From: Bog-532 sp963830385 | Lineage (GTDB): Bacteria > Actinomycetota > Actinomycetes > Streptosporangiales > Streptosporangiaceae | Assembly: GCA_963830385.1 (NCBI GenBank) | Contig: CAWHMD010000004.1 | Span: 62,001-126,000 of the forward strand | Length of the DNA: 64,000 bases | Reading direction: 5' to 3' | Part shown: in pieces, positions 8,546 to 17,039 of the stretch | How positions within the stretch are numbered: position 1 is the stretch's first letter | Layout of the letters: the number at the start of each line of letters is the position of its first letter | Made by a program: the position numbers and the translations under genes | Notes under the pieces: generated by a model | Seen by the model: the letters and a program-made list of their open reading frames with translations, nothing else | The model's database searches: none | Told to the model about the DNA's origin: nothing

Positions 8546-8789
8546 TCAGAGCCACGCCGCAGGAGGCTTAGGGGTAATTGTCGCCATCGGCCGCTTCCGT
8601 TCGAACCCAAATCCCCAATTATGACCAACTGCACCGGTGGACAACCAGCGGCAGCCGGACACGGCCGCGCTGCCATCCGGTCGCCCCGGTCACCCTGGCC
8701 CATGAGTTGACCGCAGCCGCCTGGCAGCCCGCCTGAACGCCCAGATCCGCAGCAAGATGCCGATTCTTCCCGCAACTAGGAGGTACTTC

Positions 8790-9272
8790 GTGTCCACAAC
8801 CAAGGCAACCGCCGCTGGGACGGCGCCCACCGACGCCAAGAAGCGTCCCATCCGGCGCAGGCGTGCCCTGGCCGTGCTCGGTGCCGCAGCCGCCACGCTC
8901 ACCGTGTGGGCGATCGCCAGGCCGCTGGCCGGCTTCGATCTACGAGTTCACGTGGGCTCGGGCACGCAGCACGTCGGCCCGGCCACGGTGGTGGCGGTGA
9001 GCGTCCTGACCGGCCTGGCAGCGTGGGCACTGCTGGCCGCGCTGGAGCACTTCACGCCACGGGCACCAACCATCTGGACCGCCATCGCGCTGGCCGCTCT
9101 GGCGCTGTCCCTGGCCGGCCCCCTCACCAGCGGCGCCACCACGGCGGCGAAAATGGCGCTGATGGGCATGCACCTGGCCGCCGCCGCGGTCCTCGTCCCT
9201 GCGCTGACCGGCAGGAGGGTGCGGGCGCGCACGACATCCCCGCCGGCATCGCGGAATACCAGGCCGGTATAG
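8790..9272 (+). CDS. DUF6069-like four-helix membrane protein (160 aa)
   Basis: Small integral membrane protein. A positively charged N-terminus (KKRPIRRRR) is followed by four hydrophobic segments: LAVLGAAAATLTVWAIARPL, TVVAVSVLTGLAAWALLAAL, TIWTAIALAALALSLAGPL and ALMGMHLAAAAVLVPAL. A GTG at 8790 is chosen because an AGGAGG site lies 6 bases upstream; the earlier in-frame ATG has none. The layout matches the DUF6069 family of uncharacterised actinobacterial membrane proteins. Transcribed with its neighbours behind module B. Confidence 0.7.
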   Translation: MSTTKATAAGTAPTDAKKRPIRRRRALAVLGAAAATLTVWAIARPLAGFDLRVHVGSGTQHVGPATVVAVSVLTGLAAWALLAALEHFTPRAPTIWTAIALAALALSLAGPLTSGATTAAKMALMGMHLAAAAVLVPALTGRRVRARTTSPPASRNTRPV

Positions 9273-9394
9273 CTCCTCTCACTCAGCGCTGACCAGCACT
9301 GCGGCCTGCACAGCGACAATCACCCCAGCAGCTAAATGCACCGGCACTACGGTTTGCCGGCCTCATCTCCAGGACTTGTTAAGGAGGCTCCGGA

Positions 9395-10378
9395 ATGACC
9401 AGGCAGAACCAGCACAGGCACAGCCGCGAAGATCAGGCGGTCACCGCGGCGACAGCGGCCCGGCCCGCGGCCGTCACATCCAGCGACGGGACGGTGATCG
9501 GCTACCAGACCCTCGGCTCTGGCGAGGGAGTAATCCTCATCGGCGGTACCTTGCGGTCGGCCCGCGACTACCTGCCGCTCGCCCGGCTGCTGGCCCGGTC
9601 CCTGACGGTCCATGTGATGGACCGCCGCGGGCGGGGCGCCAGCGGGCCCCAGGGCACGGGCTACAGCATCGAGAAAGAATGCGAGGACCTGCTCGCGGTT
9701 CACCACCAGACCGGCGCGGCCATGGTGTTCGGTCATAGCTACGGCGGGCTCGTCAGCCTGGAAACGACCCGGCGGTCGGGCGCGTTGCGCCGGGTCGCGG
9801 TCTACGAGCCGGGCGTCTCGGTCGCGGGCTCGATGCCAGTCAGCTGGCTGGGCGACTACCGGCGGCTGCTCGCCGCCGGCGACACCCGGGGAGCGTTCGC
9901 GGTCATGGCCCGCGGTGCCGGCCACGCTCCCGACATGCTCGCCCGGATGCCTCTGGGCCTGGTCCGGGCACTGATGTACTGCCTGCCCAACAGCCAGTGG
10001 CGGCAGCTGGAGCCGCTGCTGCCGACCGCCCTAGCCGAGAACGAGCAGATCGCCAGGCTGGACGCGCCAACGGTGGGCCGCTTCGCCTCGGTCACCGCCC
10101 GGGTGCTCCTGCTCGGCGGCACCAAAAGCCCAGCCGCCATCACATCCCACGCACTGCAGGCACTACACGACGTCGTCCCCGGCTCGGAACTGGAGCTGCT
10201 GGACGGCCTACGGCACACCGCGCCGGAAAAGGAGGCACCGGCCGCGGTCGCTGAAGCACTGGGCCGGTTCCTGCACCCATCTGGCGATCCGACCTCTGCC
10301 GGCTACGCGGCCGCTTCCCGCCGCTACGGGAATCCCCGCCATCATCAAGCCGTCGTTAAGAGCGCCGGCAATAGGTGA
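9395..10378 (+). CDS. Alpha/beta hydrolase, 327 aa
   Basis: Alpha/beta-fold hydrolase, probably an esterase or C-C hydrolase. It shows an oxyanion-region strand VILIGGTLRSARD, DRRGRGASG, the nucleophile elbow VFGHSYGGLVS (Ser), an acid-bearing strand region near LLLGGTKSP, and a C-terminal catalytic His in GLRHTAPE. An AAGGAGG site 7 bases before ATG 9395 supports the start. The usual acidic residue after beta-6 is not obvious (GGTKSP), so catalytic competence should be treated as likely but not proven. Last gene of the run behind module B. Confidence 0.85.
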   Translation: MTRQNQHRHSREDQAVTAATAARPAAVTSSDGTVIGYQTLGSGEGVILIGGTLRSARDYLPLARLLARSLTVHVMDRRGRGASGPQGTGYSIEKECEDLLAVHHQTGAAMVFGHSYGGLVSLETTRRSGALRRVAVYEPGVSVAGSMPVSWLGDYRRLLAAGDTRGAFAVMARGAGHAPDMLARMPLGLVRALMYCLPNSQWRQLEPLLPTALAENEQIARLDAPTVGRFASVTARVLLLGGTKSPAAITSHALQALHDVVPGSELELLDGLRHTAPEKEAPAAVAEALGRFLHPSGDPTSAGYAAASRRYGNPRHHQAVVKSAGNR

Positions 10379-10686
10379 TCATTGAGCCGCCCGCTGGTGG
10401 GGCTGGCCGCAACCTACGGGCAGGCCAGGCGGACCGCTGGACCCCGTAATGGGTTGCACGGCACCTGCGACAGCGTCACCGACGAAGACATCGTCGGGCA
10501 CGCCGATCAAGAATGACGGATCAGCCAGCGCACGGTCCAGGCACGACGGGCTCCCCTCGGCGGAAACCCCGAGCTCATGATCGTCACGCGGCTCCGCCTG
10601 CCCTGCTCATCGCGTCCGGGCCCTGCCCACCCGGGCAACAAGGTCATCCGGCCGAGGCCAGAATCTACGGACATGGGAGTCACGAA
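10379..10686. other. 308-bp intergenic stretch
   Basis: Between the alpha/beta hydrolase and the glycosyltransferase. One short open run (HGTCDSVTDEDIVGHADQE before a stop near 10515) looks like a possible gene remnant, but I cannot assign a family. No copy of the regulatory module, no convincing promoter and no hairpin were seen. Confidence 0.4.
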
Positions 10687-11832
10687 ATGCGTGTGTTGTT
10701 GTCGACGTATGGGTCGCGCGGGGACGTCGAACCGCTGGTAGGACTCGCGGTGCAGTTGCGGGCACTCGGCGCGGAGGCGCGGGTCTGCGCGCCGCCGGAC
10801 GAGGAATTCGCGGAGCTGCTGACCGGTGTCGGCGTGCCGCTGGTGCCGTTCAGCCAGCCGTGGCGCTCGTGGGTGCGGCCGTCGGCGGCGGAGGAGCGGA
10901 CCCGGCGCGTGGCCGAGTTCATCGCCGCCCAGTACGACACGGTGGCCGTGGCAGCCCAGGGATGCGACGTGCTCCTGGCGACCGGCATGTCGCACTTCGT
11001 CGCGCGGTCGGTGGCCGAGAAGGTGGCCATCCCGCACCGGTACGCGACCTTCTGTCCGATTCAGCTGAACGACCAGGATGCCCAGAACTGGAACACGCTA
11101 TTCGGCGCGCCGATCAACACCCACCGGGCGTCGATCGGTCTGCCACCGGTGGACGACGTCCGCGAGTTTATGCTCACCGATCACCCGTGGCTGGCGGCGG
11201 ACCCGACCCTGGGCCCGCGGCAGTTGACCTCGGATCTCGACGTCGTGCACACCGGTGCGTGGATCCTGCCGGACGAACGCCACCTGCCGGACGAGTTGGC
11301 GGCGTTCCTGGACGCCGGCACACCACCGGTGTACGTGGGCTTCGGCAGTATGCGCGTCCCGACAGACGGCGCCCGGGCCGCCATCGAGGCGATCCGCGCG
11401 CAGGGCCGCCGTGCATTGGTCTCCCGCGGCTGGGCCGATCTCGCCCTAATCGACGACCGGGACGACTGCTTCGCCGTCGGCGAGGTCAACCAGCAGGCAC
11501 TGTTCGGCCGGGTGGCCGCCGTCGTGCATCACGGCGGTGCGGGGACGACGACGACGGCCGCCCGGGCCGGCGCGCCTCAGGTGGTGGTGCCCCAGGCGGG
11601 CGACCAGCCGTACTGGGCCGGCCGGGTAGCCCGCCTGGGCATCGGCGCCGCGCACGACGGTCCGGCTCCGACCACCGAGTCCCTGTCAGCCGCGCTCAGG
11701 ACGGCCCTGGCTCCCCAGACCCGCGCACGAGCGACTGCCGTGGCCGGCACGATCCGCACTGACGGGGCGGCGGTGGCCGCGACGCTGCTGGTCGACGCGG
11801 GCAGCCGCGAAGAGCCGCCAGTGTCCGCGTGA
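10687..11832 (+). CDS. GT1-family glycosyltransferase (antibiotic/sterol GT type), 381 aa
   Basis: Transfers a sugar from an NDP-sugar to a small-molecule acceptor. The N-terminal domain begins MRVLLSTYGSRGDVEPLVGL, typical of vancomycin/oleandomycin-type glycosyltransferases. The C-terminal domain has VYVGFGSM and the donor-binding signature VVHHGGAGTTTTAARAGAPQ followed by VVVPQAGDQPYWAGRV. Length is close to the usual 380-420 aa. ATG 10687 is chosen because homology begins there, though the frame is open upstream to 10513. Acceptor unknown; such enzymes can inactivate macrolides or decorate natural products. Confidence 0.9.
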   Translation: MRVLLSTYGSRGDVEPLVGLAVQLRALGAEARVCAPPDEEFAELLTGVGVPLVPFSQPWRSWVRPSAAEERTRRVAEFIAAQYDTVAVAAQGCDVLLATGMSHFVARSVAEKVAIPHRYATFCPIQLNDQDAQNWNTLFGAPINTHRASIGLPPVDDVREFMLTDHPWLAADPTLGPRQLTSDLDVVHTGAWILPDERHLPDELAAFLDAGTPPVYVGFGSMRVPTDGARAAIEAIRAQGRRALVSRGWADLALIDDRDDCFAVGEVNQQALFGRVAAVVHHGGAGTTTTAARAGAPQVVVPQAGDQPYWAGRVARLGIGAAHDGPAPTTESLSAALRTALAPQTRARATAVAGTIRTDGAAVAATLLVDAGSREEPPVSA

Positions 11833-11838
11833 ATCACA

Positions 11839-11975
11839 CGGGATCATCGAGCCAGGGAAGTGCCCGTCGCCGGGCTGCACCGCCAATGCGGCCTGCTCGA
11901 AGCGGTTGGCATACTCGGCGGCGTTCCGCGGCGGCAGCCCGACGTCGTACTCACCGGCGAGCAACGGCACCGGCT
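11839..11975 (-). pseudogene. C-terminal remnant of an alpha/beta hydrolase
   Basis: On the minus strand this gives VPLLAGEYDVGLPPRNAAEY and then VQPGDGHFPG, the last catalytic Asp and His region of an alpha/beta hydrolase. No start, fold core or nucleophile motif is present upstream; sequence beyond 11975 is unrelated. It faces the glycosyltransferase tail to tail. Confidence 0.6.
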
Positions 11976-11989
11976 TTCAAGATCATTCT

Positions 11990-12005
11990 GTTAGGAGTTC
12001 CTAAC
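11990..12005. promoter_or_regulatory. Short palindrome upstream of module C
   Basis: GTTAGGA-GT-TCCTAAC is a perfect 7-bp inverted repeat with a 2-nt centre, 16 bases before the module C palindrome. It looks like a dimeric repressor site, but no cognate regulator can be named. Confidence 0.3.
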
Positions 12006-12021
12006 GCGGGCCTCTGCGCGT

Positions 12022-12114
12022 CGCGGCACTTTCGTGCCGCGGTCCCGGCGCCGAGGATTCCACCGGGCATGTCCACTTTCGGGTGACGACCGCCCCATCG
12101 CCGCCTCATAACGT
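12022..12114 (+). promoter_or_regulatory. Regulatory module C (copy 3 of 3), promoter of the epimerase-fragment/hydrolase pair
   Basis: CGCGGCAC-TTTC-GTGCCGCG (12022-12041), 15-nt spacer, a 32-bp box beginning ATTCCACC and ending TTCGGGTGACG (12057-12088, identical to copy A), 20 nt, and TAACGT (12109-12114). The downstream gene starts 33 bases later. Confidence 0.7.
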
Positions 12115-12147
12115 TCTGCATATCCGAATTCCAGGAAGGAGTACACG

Positions 12148-12342
12148 ATGCGAACCTTCGTCGCGGGAGCGAGCGGTGCTATCGGCGCCCGGCTCGTTCC
12201 GCAGCTCGAGCACGGGCACAAGGTAATCGGGCCCCATAGGTCACCCAGGACTGGCGAGCGGGTCAGGGTGCTCGGCGCCGAGCTGATCACGCTCAGCCAG
12301 CAGCCGACGCGGGTGTGGCGCCGGATCGCGGGCAGTTCCTGA
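12148..12342 (+). pseudogene. Truncated NAD(P)-dependent epimerase N-terminus (64 aa)
   Basis: Begins MRTFVAGASGAIGARLVPQL, the Rossmann GxSGxxG dinucleotide motif of extended SDR/epimerases, and continues through GHKVIGPHRS and ERVRVLGAELITL before homology stops around residue 50. Normal members are about 300 aa, so this is a stub. It has a strong GGAAGGAG site before ATG 12148 and its TGA overlaps the ATG of the next gene (TGATG). Although enzymatically dead, it may act as the translated lead-in for the hydrolase. Confidence 0.75.
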
Positions 12343-13352
12343 TGCCGATCGGATACTGGTTCCCGGTCGCGCTCTATTCCTGGGGCGTGGTGTGCGCGCT
12401 CACCCGGTGGCGCAGGCTCAGCTCGTTCTCCGCCATTCCCGCGCTGCTCGCCAGCGAACTGCCGTTCATCGTGGGGTATCTGCTGGTCGCTTCGACCGTG
12501 CTCGCGCTCATCGACGGCGACCTCGGCTCGCCAGGCGGCGCTGCCGGCGCCGCGGTCGCGCTGCTCGCCCTGGCCGGCCTCGGGGTCATAGTGCGCCGCG
12601 CGCTGCGCGCACACGCGGCGTTGCACAACGGCCGGCCGGGGCGGCCGTGGGGCCGGATCCTGCGCGCCCCATTCTTCCCCGGCCGGCTCGACGTGGTCCG
12701 GGTCCGCGGCCTCGCCTACAGCGACGGGCCGCGCCGCACGCTGGACGTATACCACCGCCGCGGCCAGGCCAGCGCGCCGGTCCTGCTGCACCTCCACGGC
12801 GGCCGCTTCTACTCAGGCAACAAGACCCGCGAAGCGCGACCGCTGATCCGGCACCTGACCAGCCGGCGCGGATTCGTCTGCGTGAGCGCGAACTACCGGC
12901 TGCAGCCACACGTCACACTCGCCGACCAGGTGGCCGACGTACGCGATGCGATCGCCTGGGTACGAGGCCACGCCGCCGAGTTCGGCGCCGAACCCGGCAC
13001 GCTGTTCGTCGCCGGCAGCTCAGCCGGCGCGCACCTGGCGATCCAGGCGGTGTGCGAGGGCGAGACCGGCATCGCGGGCCTGATCTGCCGCTACGGCTAC
13101 TACGGCAGCCTCGCGCCGCGCGGGGACATGCCGCCCATGCTCGTGGTGCACGGCCAGAACGACATGCTGATACCTGCGGCGGACGCGCGCGCCTTCGTGG
13201 AGCGAGTACGCGCGGTGTCGAGCCGCCCGGTCATCTACGCCGAGCTACCCGGCGCACACCACGACTTCGACCTGTTCGAGTCCATCCGGTCCGCCGCGGT
13301 CAACCAGGCAGTGGAGCAGTTCACCGCCAGGGTCAGCACTTCCCTGACGTGA
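12342..13352 (+). CDS. Membrane-anchored alpha/beta hydrolase (esterase/lipase, HSL-like), 336 aa
   Basis: Three hydrophobic segments at the N-terminus (about residues 5-20, 30-60, 70-90) anchor a cytoplasmic or exoplasmic hydrolase domain. The catalytic part shows the oxyanion motif LLHLHGGRFYSGNK, nucleophile elbow FVAGSSAGAHLAIQ (Ser), acid in VHGQNDMLIPAADA (Asp) and His in GAHHDFDLF. This is the HSL/BD-FAE type of carboxylesterase. ATG 12342 shares its A with the upstream TGA, so translation is probably coupled. Substrate unknown. The fusion of membrane helices to this fold recurs in actinobacterial genomes. Confidence 0.82.
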   Translation: MPIGYWFPVALYSWGVVCALTRWRRLSSFSAIPALLASELPFIVGYLLVASTVLALIDGDLGSPGGAAGAAVALLALAGLGVIVRRALRAHAALHNGRPGRPWGRILRAPFFPGRLDVVRVRGLAYSDGPRRTLDVYHRRGQASAPVLLHLHGGRFYSGNKTREARPLIRHLTSRRGFVCVSANYRLQPHVTLADQVADVRDAIAWVRGHAAEFGAEPGTLFVAGSSAGAHLAIQAVCEGETGIAGLICRYGYYGSLAPRGDMPPMLVVHGQNDMLIPAADARAFVERVRAVSSRPVIYAELPGAHHDFDLFESIRSAAVNQAVEQFTARVSTSLT

Positions 13353-13803
13353 ATTTCAGGGCTGGCAGCCTGCACAAGAGCCGTGACCACCTGGCAGCGC
13401 GCCAGGGCCGGGTCGTGCTCATCGGGAGGCTCACTACGCCAATTCATGCTTACCGACTCCTCGGTTTACCTCAGCGGCGCGCTCGGGTGCACACCGCGCA
13501 GGATCCCGGGCCTCCCAGCCTCCATATGATCGAGTTGCAGTGGTCAAGGCCGAGTCCTTCCGCCGTACGCTTAAGTTAACGCCATCATGTGTCGGCAGCC
13601 TGGCCAGCGCTCTCCGACACGCTCCGGGTAGCTGGCCCAGGTTCGGAAGTGGCCAGCTGACCAGTCCAGCTGAGGAAATGCCACGAGTTTGAGACTGATC
13701 TTGGTGCCAACGCGGTGAGACACCCGAGAATGCCCAGGTCACGCAAGATCGATATGTCACGCGCGGTGAGACCCCTACATCTGGCCCGGCTGCCCTGGCG
13801 GGG
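13353..13803. other. 450-bp intergenic region, no gene supported
   Basis: Lies between the membrane hydrolase (rightward) and the AAA ATPase (leftward), so it should hold terminators for both. I see no strong hairpin. An 11-bp direct repeat CGCGGTGAGAC occurs at 13711-13721 and 13762-13772. Open frames here have no protein-like features. Confidence 0.4.
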
Positions 13804-14958
13804 TCAGCGCTTCGGCCAGTGCCAGGCGGGTTCGTCGAGGATGCCCTGCTCGGCGTCGAGGGTCCGGCCATCTTCCTTGATGAGCTCGACCAGGTGGGCT
13901 GAGCCGTCCTGGAGCGCTCTGACCAGCGGCTGGTTGTGGGTGACGACGATGATCTGGGTCTTGGCCGAGGCGGCGATGATCAGGTCGGCCAGCGGGCCGA
14001 TCAGATCGGGGTGCAGGCTCGTCTCCGGCTCGTTCAGCACCAGCAGTTCGGGTGGCCGGGGCGTCAGCAGGGCCGCCACCCACAGCAGGTAGCGCAGCGT
14101 TCCGTCGGAGACTTCGGCGGCCCGCAGCGGCCGCGTCAGGCCTGGCTGGCGCAGGGTCAGCTCAAACCGGCCGCCCGCCGCGATGACGTTGACGCTGCTG
14201 CCGGGGAAGGCGTGGTCGATGGCGTCGGCCATGGCCCGGTCGTCGCCGATCTCGCGGATCGTCTGCAGGGCGGCGGCGAGGTCGGCGCCGTCATGGCCGA
14301 GGACCGGCGTCCGGGTACCGATCCCGGCCGAACGCGCCGGCGCCTGCCCGTCGGTGCGCAGGTGGTCATAGAAGCGCCAGGAACGGATCCGCTCGCGCAG
14401 CACCAGCAGTTCCGGTGCCCGCTGCGGGTCGGCCACCTCGCTGAGCATGCTGTCGAACGGCTTGAGGTTGTAGGGCAGCCGATCCCAGTCCCCGCCGGAC
14501 CGGCGGATCCGGACCGTGCCGCTGGCGCCGCGGTCGGCCAGCAGGGCGGCCGGCCGCAGCAGCGGCCCGGCCCACACCGACTCGGCCTTGATCTCCGGAT
14601 CCGACCCGAACATCGTCGTCGCGGGTGGCGGTGCCCCCAGGTCCATCGTGTACCCGAAGTCGCCACCGGCAAAGCCGAGCAGCAGCCGCTCCCCGCTGCC
14701 GCCCTGGACCATCGGACGGCCCTGCCGCAGCGACCGGCCGGAGCCCGGCGCACCGGCCCACAGCGTTGACGCCAGGCCGCCCTCGCGGGCCAGCGCCGCC
14801 ACCGCGCCGTTGCGGGCCGAATCGGCCAGCAGCCGCAGCGCCCGGTACAGGTTCGACTTGCCGCTCCCGTTCGCCCCCGTCACCACGTTCAGCCGCTCCA
14901 CCGGCAGCACCAGGTGACGCAGAGACCGGTAGTTCTCCGCCGCCAGCGCAGTGATCAC
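13804..14958 (-). CDS. AAA-family ATPase (AAA_21/RecF-like), 384 aa
   Basis: SMC/RecF-like ABC-fold ATPase. MITALAAENYRSLRHLVLPV is the typical RecF/OLD-type opening, Walker A is VTGANGSGKSNLYRAL, the signature region is EVSDGTLRYLLW, Walker B is LLVLNEPETSLHPDL, and the switch His lies in IIVVTHNQPLV. Length is near the usual 380-400 aa. It stands alone, with no nuclease or defence partner beside it, so a defence-system role (OLD, retron or Gabija type) is not supported. Probable DNA-related or stress function. Confidence 0.85.
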   Translation of the reverse strand: MITALAAENYRSLRHLVLPVERLNVVTGANGSGKSNLYRALRLLADSARNGAVAALAREGGLASTLWAGAPGSGRSLRQGRPMVQGGSGERLLLGFAGGDFGYTMDLGAPPPATTMFGSDPEIKAESVWAGPLLRPAALLADRGASGTVRIRRSGGDWDRLPYNLKPFDSMLSEVADPQRAPELLVLRERIRSWRFYDHLRTDGQAPARSAGIGTRTPVLGHDGADLAAALQTIREIGDDRAMADAIDHAFPGSSVNVIAAGGRFELTLRQPGLTRPLRAAEVSDGTLRYLLWVAALLTPRPPELLVLNEPETSLHPDLIGPLADLIIAASAKTQIIVVTHNQPLVRALQDGSAHLVELIKEDGRTLDAEQGILDEPAWHWPKR

Positions 14959-15040
14959 CCCGCCAGGCTAACCACGACCGGGGACAGTGGCCCGCGCACC
15001 GCGCCCCGCCGACCTGGCGTCCCGCTGTTACCGTGCGGGC

Positions 15041-15436
15041 ATGGGATTCGAGCTCAGCGAGGCGACGGCGGCCCTGCTCGACGGCCGCAACTACGCGGTC
15101 CTGGCCACCGTGAACCCGGACGGCAGCCCGCAGACCTCGGTCATGTGGGTCGCCCGGGACGGGGCTGACGTGCTGTTCTCCACGGTGGAGGGTCGCCGCA
15201 AGCACCGCAACATGGTGCGCGACCCGCGGGTCAGCGTGTCGGTGATCGACTCGGCCGACCAGGAGAACTACGTCGAGCTGCGCGGCCGGGTGTCGATGGC
15301 CCCGGACGTCGGCCGGCGCTTCGACACCCAGCTGTCGTGGAAGTACGACGGCCGGGATCCCGACCCCGACCGCCCGGGTGCGGTCCGGGTGGTCGTCCGC
15401 CTGAGGGTGGACAAGGCCACCGGCCGGGCCGCCTGA
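15041..15436 (+). CDS. PPOX-class F420-dependent oxidoreductase, 131 aa
   Basis: Split-barrel flavin/deazaflavin-binding protein of the pyridoxamine 5'-phosphate oxidase superfamily. It shows NYAVLATVNPDGSPQTSVMW, LFSTVEGRRKHRNMVRDPRV and VELRGRVSM, the pattern of actinobacterial F420H2-dependent reductases such as Rv1155-like proteins. An upstream extension is open to 14987, but ATG 15041 starts the family N-terminus. It probably reduces small electrophiles; substrate unknown. Divergent from the ATPase gene. Confidence 0.87.
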   Translation: MGFELSEATAALLDGRNYAVLATVNPDGSPQTSVMWVARDGADVLFSTVEGRRKHRNMVRDPRVSVSVIDSADQENYVELRGRVSMAPDVGRRFDTQLSWKYDGRDPDPDRPGAVRVVVRLRVDKATGRAA

Positions 15437-15467
15437 GGCCCCCCGCCAGCCCGGACGGCCCCAGCCC

Positions 15468-16913
15468 TTACGCTCCTTCGTCCTCGACCGCCGTCTTCGG
15501 CAGCGTGAGGGACAAGATCGCGCAGATCAGCAGGGCCCCGGCCGCGTACGGGGCGGTGTGGGTGAACGCGGCCTGGAACGAGTGGCGGCCGAGCCAGGAG
15601 AAGAAGATCGTCCCGGCCACCGCCACCCCGATCGCCCCGCCGAGCTGCTGGGCGGTGCTGAACAGGCCGGACGCGCCGCCCGCGGCTTCGGCCGGGACCG
15701 CGGCCAGCACCACGTTGACCAGCGGGATGACCAGCAGCGAGAGGCCCGCGCCGGCCACCACCAGGCCGGGCACCAGCGGCCAGGGGTTGGTGCCGGTGCC
15801 CACGTGGTGCGCTCCGATCACGACGCCGATGATGCCGCCCGCGAACAGCAGGCCACCGATCGCCAGCACCAGCCGGCCGAACCGGTGGGCCAGCGGCGCC
15901 GCCTGCGGGGCACCCGCGATGCTGCCGACGCTGAAGGCGGTCGCGGTGAGCCCGGCCCGCAGCGGCGAGTAGTGCTGCCCGGTCTGCACCCACAGCGTGA
16001 AGACCAGGAAGAACCCCTGGATGCCGGCCGCGAACGCGAGCTGGACGATCATGCCGGTGGCGAACGCCGGGATCCGGAACAGCCGGGTGCGGAGCAGCGG
16101 CGCCACGGTGGCGTGCTGGCGGCGCGCCTCGATCAGGCCGAGCAGGCCCAGCCCGGCGATACCCGCGCCCAGCAGCGCCCAGCACCAGACCGGCCAGCCC
16201 AGGCTGCGGCCCTCCAGCAGCGGGTAGGTGATGGCCACCAGCGCGCCGGTGAGCAGCGCCATCCCGGTGAAGTCGATCCGGCCGACCGAGCGTTCCCGGT
16301 TCTCCGGCACCAGCCGGGCCGATGCGATCAGCGCCGCCAGCGCGATCGGGATGTTCACGAAGAACACCGAGCGCCACCCCCAGCCGAACAGGTTGGCGCT
16401 GGTCAGCACCCCGCCCAGCAGCAGCCCGACGGCCGAGGCGAGGCCGAGCACGGCCCCGTAGATGCCGAACGCCTGGCCCCGTTCGCGCCCGCTGAACATG
16501 GTGCGGAAGGTGGCCAGCAGCTGCGGCGTCATCACCGCCGCGCCGACGCCCTGGACCACCCGGGCCGCGATCAGCTCGCCGGCGCTCTGGGACACCCCGG
16601 CCCCCAGGCTGGCCAGCCCGAACAGCACTATCCCGGCCAGGAACAGCCGCTTGCGCCCGAACAGGTCGCCCAGGCTGCCCGCGGTGATCAGCGCCGCCGC
16701 GAACGCCAGCATGTAGGCGGACACCACCCATTCGAGCTGGGTGGCGCTCGCGCCCAGGTCGTGCCGGATCGTCGGCAGCGCCACGTTGACGATCGTCACG
16801 TCGATCATGTCCATCAGCACCGCGGCCATCATCGCGGCCGCGGCGAACCAGCGGCGCGGGTAACCCTCCGTGGTAGCCGCACCCTCAACCTGGGCCGGCG
16901 CTCGCGTCTCCAT
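15468..16913 (-). CDS. MFS drug exporter, DHA2 (EmrB/QacA) family
   Basis: Predicted 14-TM efflux protein, 481 aa: MDMIDVTIVNVALPTIRHDL (TM1 motif), GSLGDLFGRKRLF, ARVVQGVGAAVMTPQ and WRSVFFVNIPIALAA. ATG 16913 follows a GAGGGGAG site; the frame is open to 16967 without support. It is transcribed divergently from a TetR regulator, with three evenly spaced palindromes in between, the classic layout of a drug-inducible exporter. Confidence 0.92.
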   Translation of the reverse strand: METRAPAQVEGAATTEGYPRRWFAAAAMMAAVLMDMIDVTIVNVALPTIRHDLGASATQLEWVVSAYMLAFAAALITAGSLGDLFGRKRLFLAGIVLFGLASLGAGVSQSAGELIAARVVQGVGAAVMTPQLLATFRTMFSGRERGQAFGIYGAVLGLASAVGLLLGGVLTSANLFGWGWRSVFFVNIPIALAALIASARLVPENRERSVGRIDFTGMALLTGALVAITYPLLEGRSLGWPVWCWALLGAGIAGLGLLGLIEARRQHATVAPLLRTRLFRIPAFATGMIVQLAFAAGIQGFFLVFTLWVQTGQHYSPLRAGLTATAFSVGSIAGAPQAAPLAHRFGRLVLAIGGLLFAGGIIGVVIGAHHVGTGTNPWPLVPGLVVAGAGLSLLVIPLVNVVLAAVPAEAAGGASGLFSTAQQLGGAIGVAVAGTIFFSWLGRHSFQAAFTHTAPYAAGALLICAILSLTLPKTAVEDEGA

Positions 16914-16947
16914 GACAACTCCCCTCGTAGAACATCGGTCTTTAATC

Positions 16948-16986
16948 GAACGACGTTCCTGGAACAACGTTCGTCGAACAATGTTC
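16948..16986. promoter_or_regulatory. Three tandem TetR operators, GAAC-NNN-GTTC, 14-bp period
   Basis: GAAC-GAC-GTTC (16948-16958), GAAC-AAC-GTTC (16962-16972) and GAAC-AAT-GTTC (16976-16986) start exactly 14 bp apart. A degenerate copy, GAAC-ATC-GGTC, lies at 16930-16940. They sit 35-75 bp before the MFS start and 54-92 bp before the TetR start, so repressor binding could shut both promoters. Confidence 0.75.
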
Positions 16987-17039
16987 TAGCATAGTCATCC
17001 GTTCGTGTCTATTGCGTTCGCGAGTAGTACGCTGTTCGT

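Noticed and set aside
13804..14958. Defence system (OLD/Gabija/retron-like) around the AAA ATPase
   Set aside because: No TOPRIM or helicase partner and no reverse transcriptase nearby; neighbours are a PPOX protein and an unrelated hydrolase.
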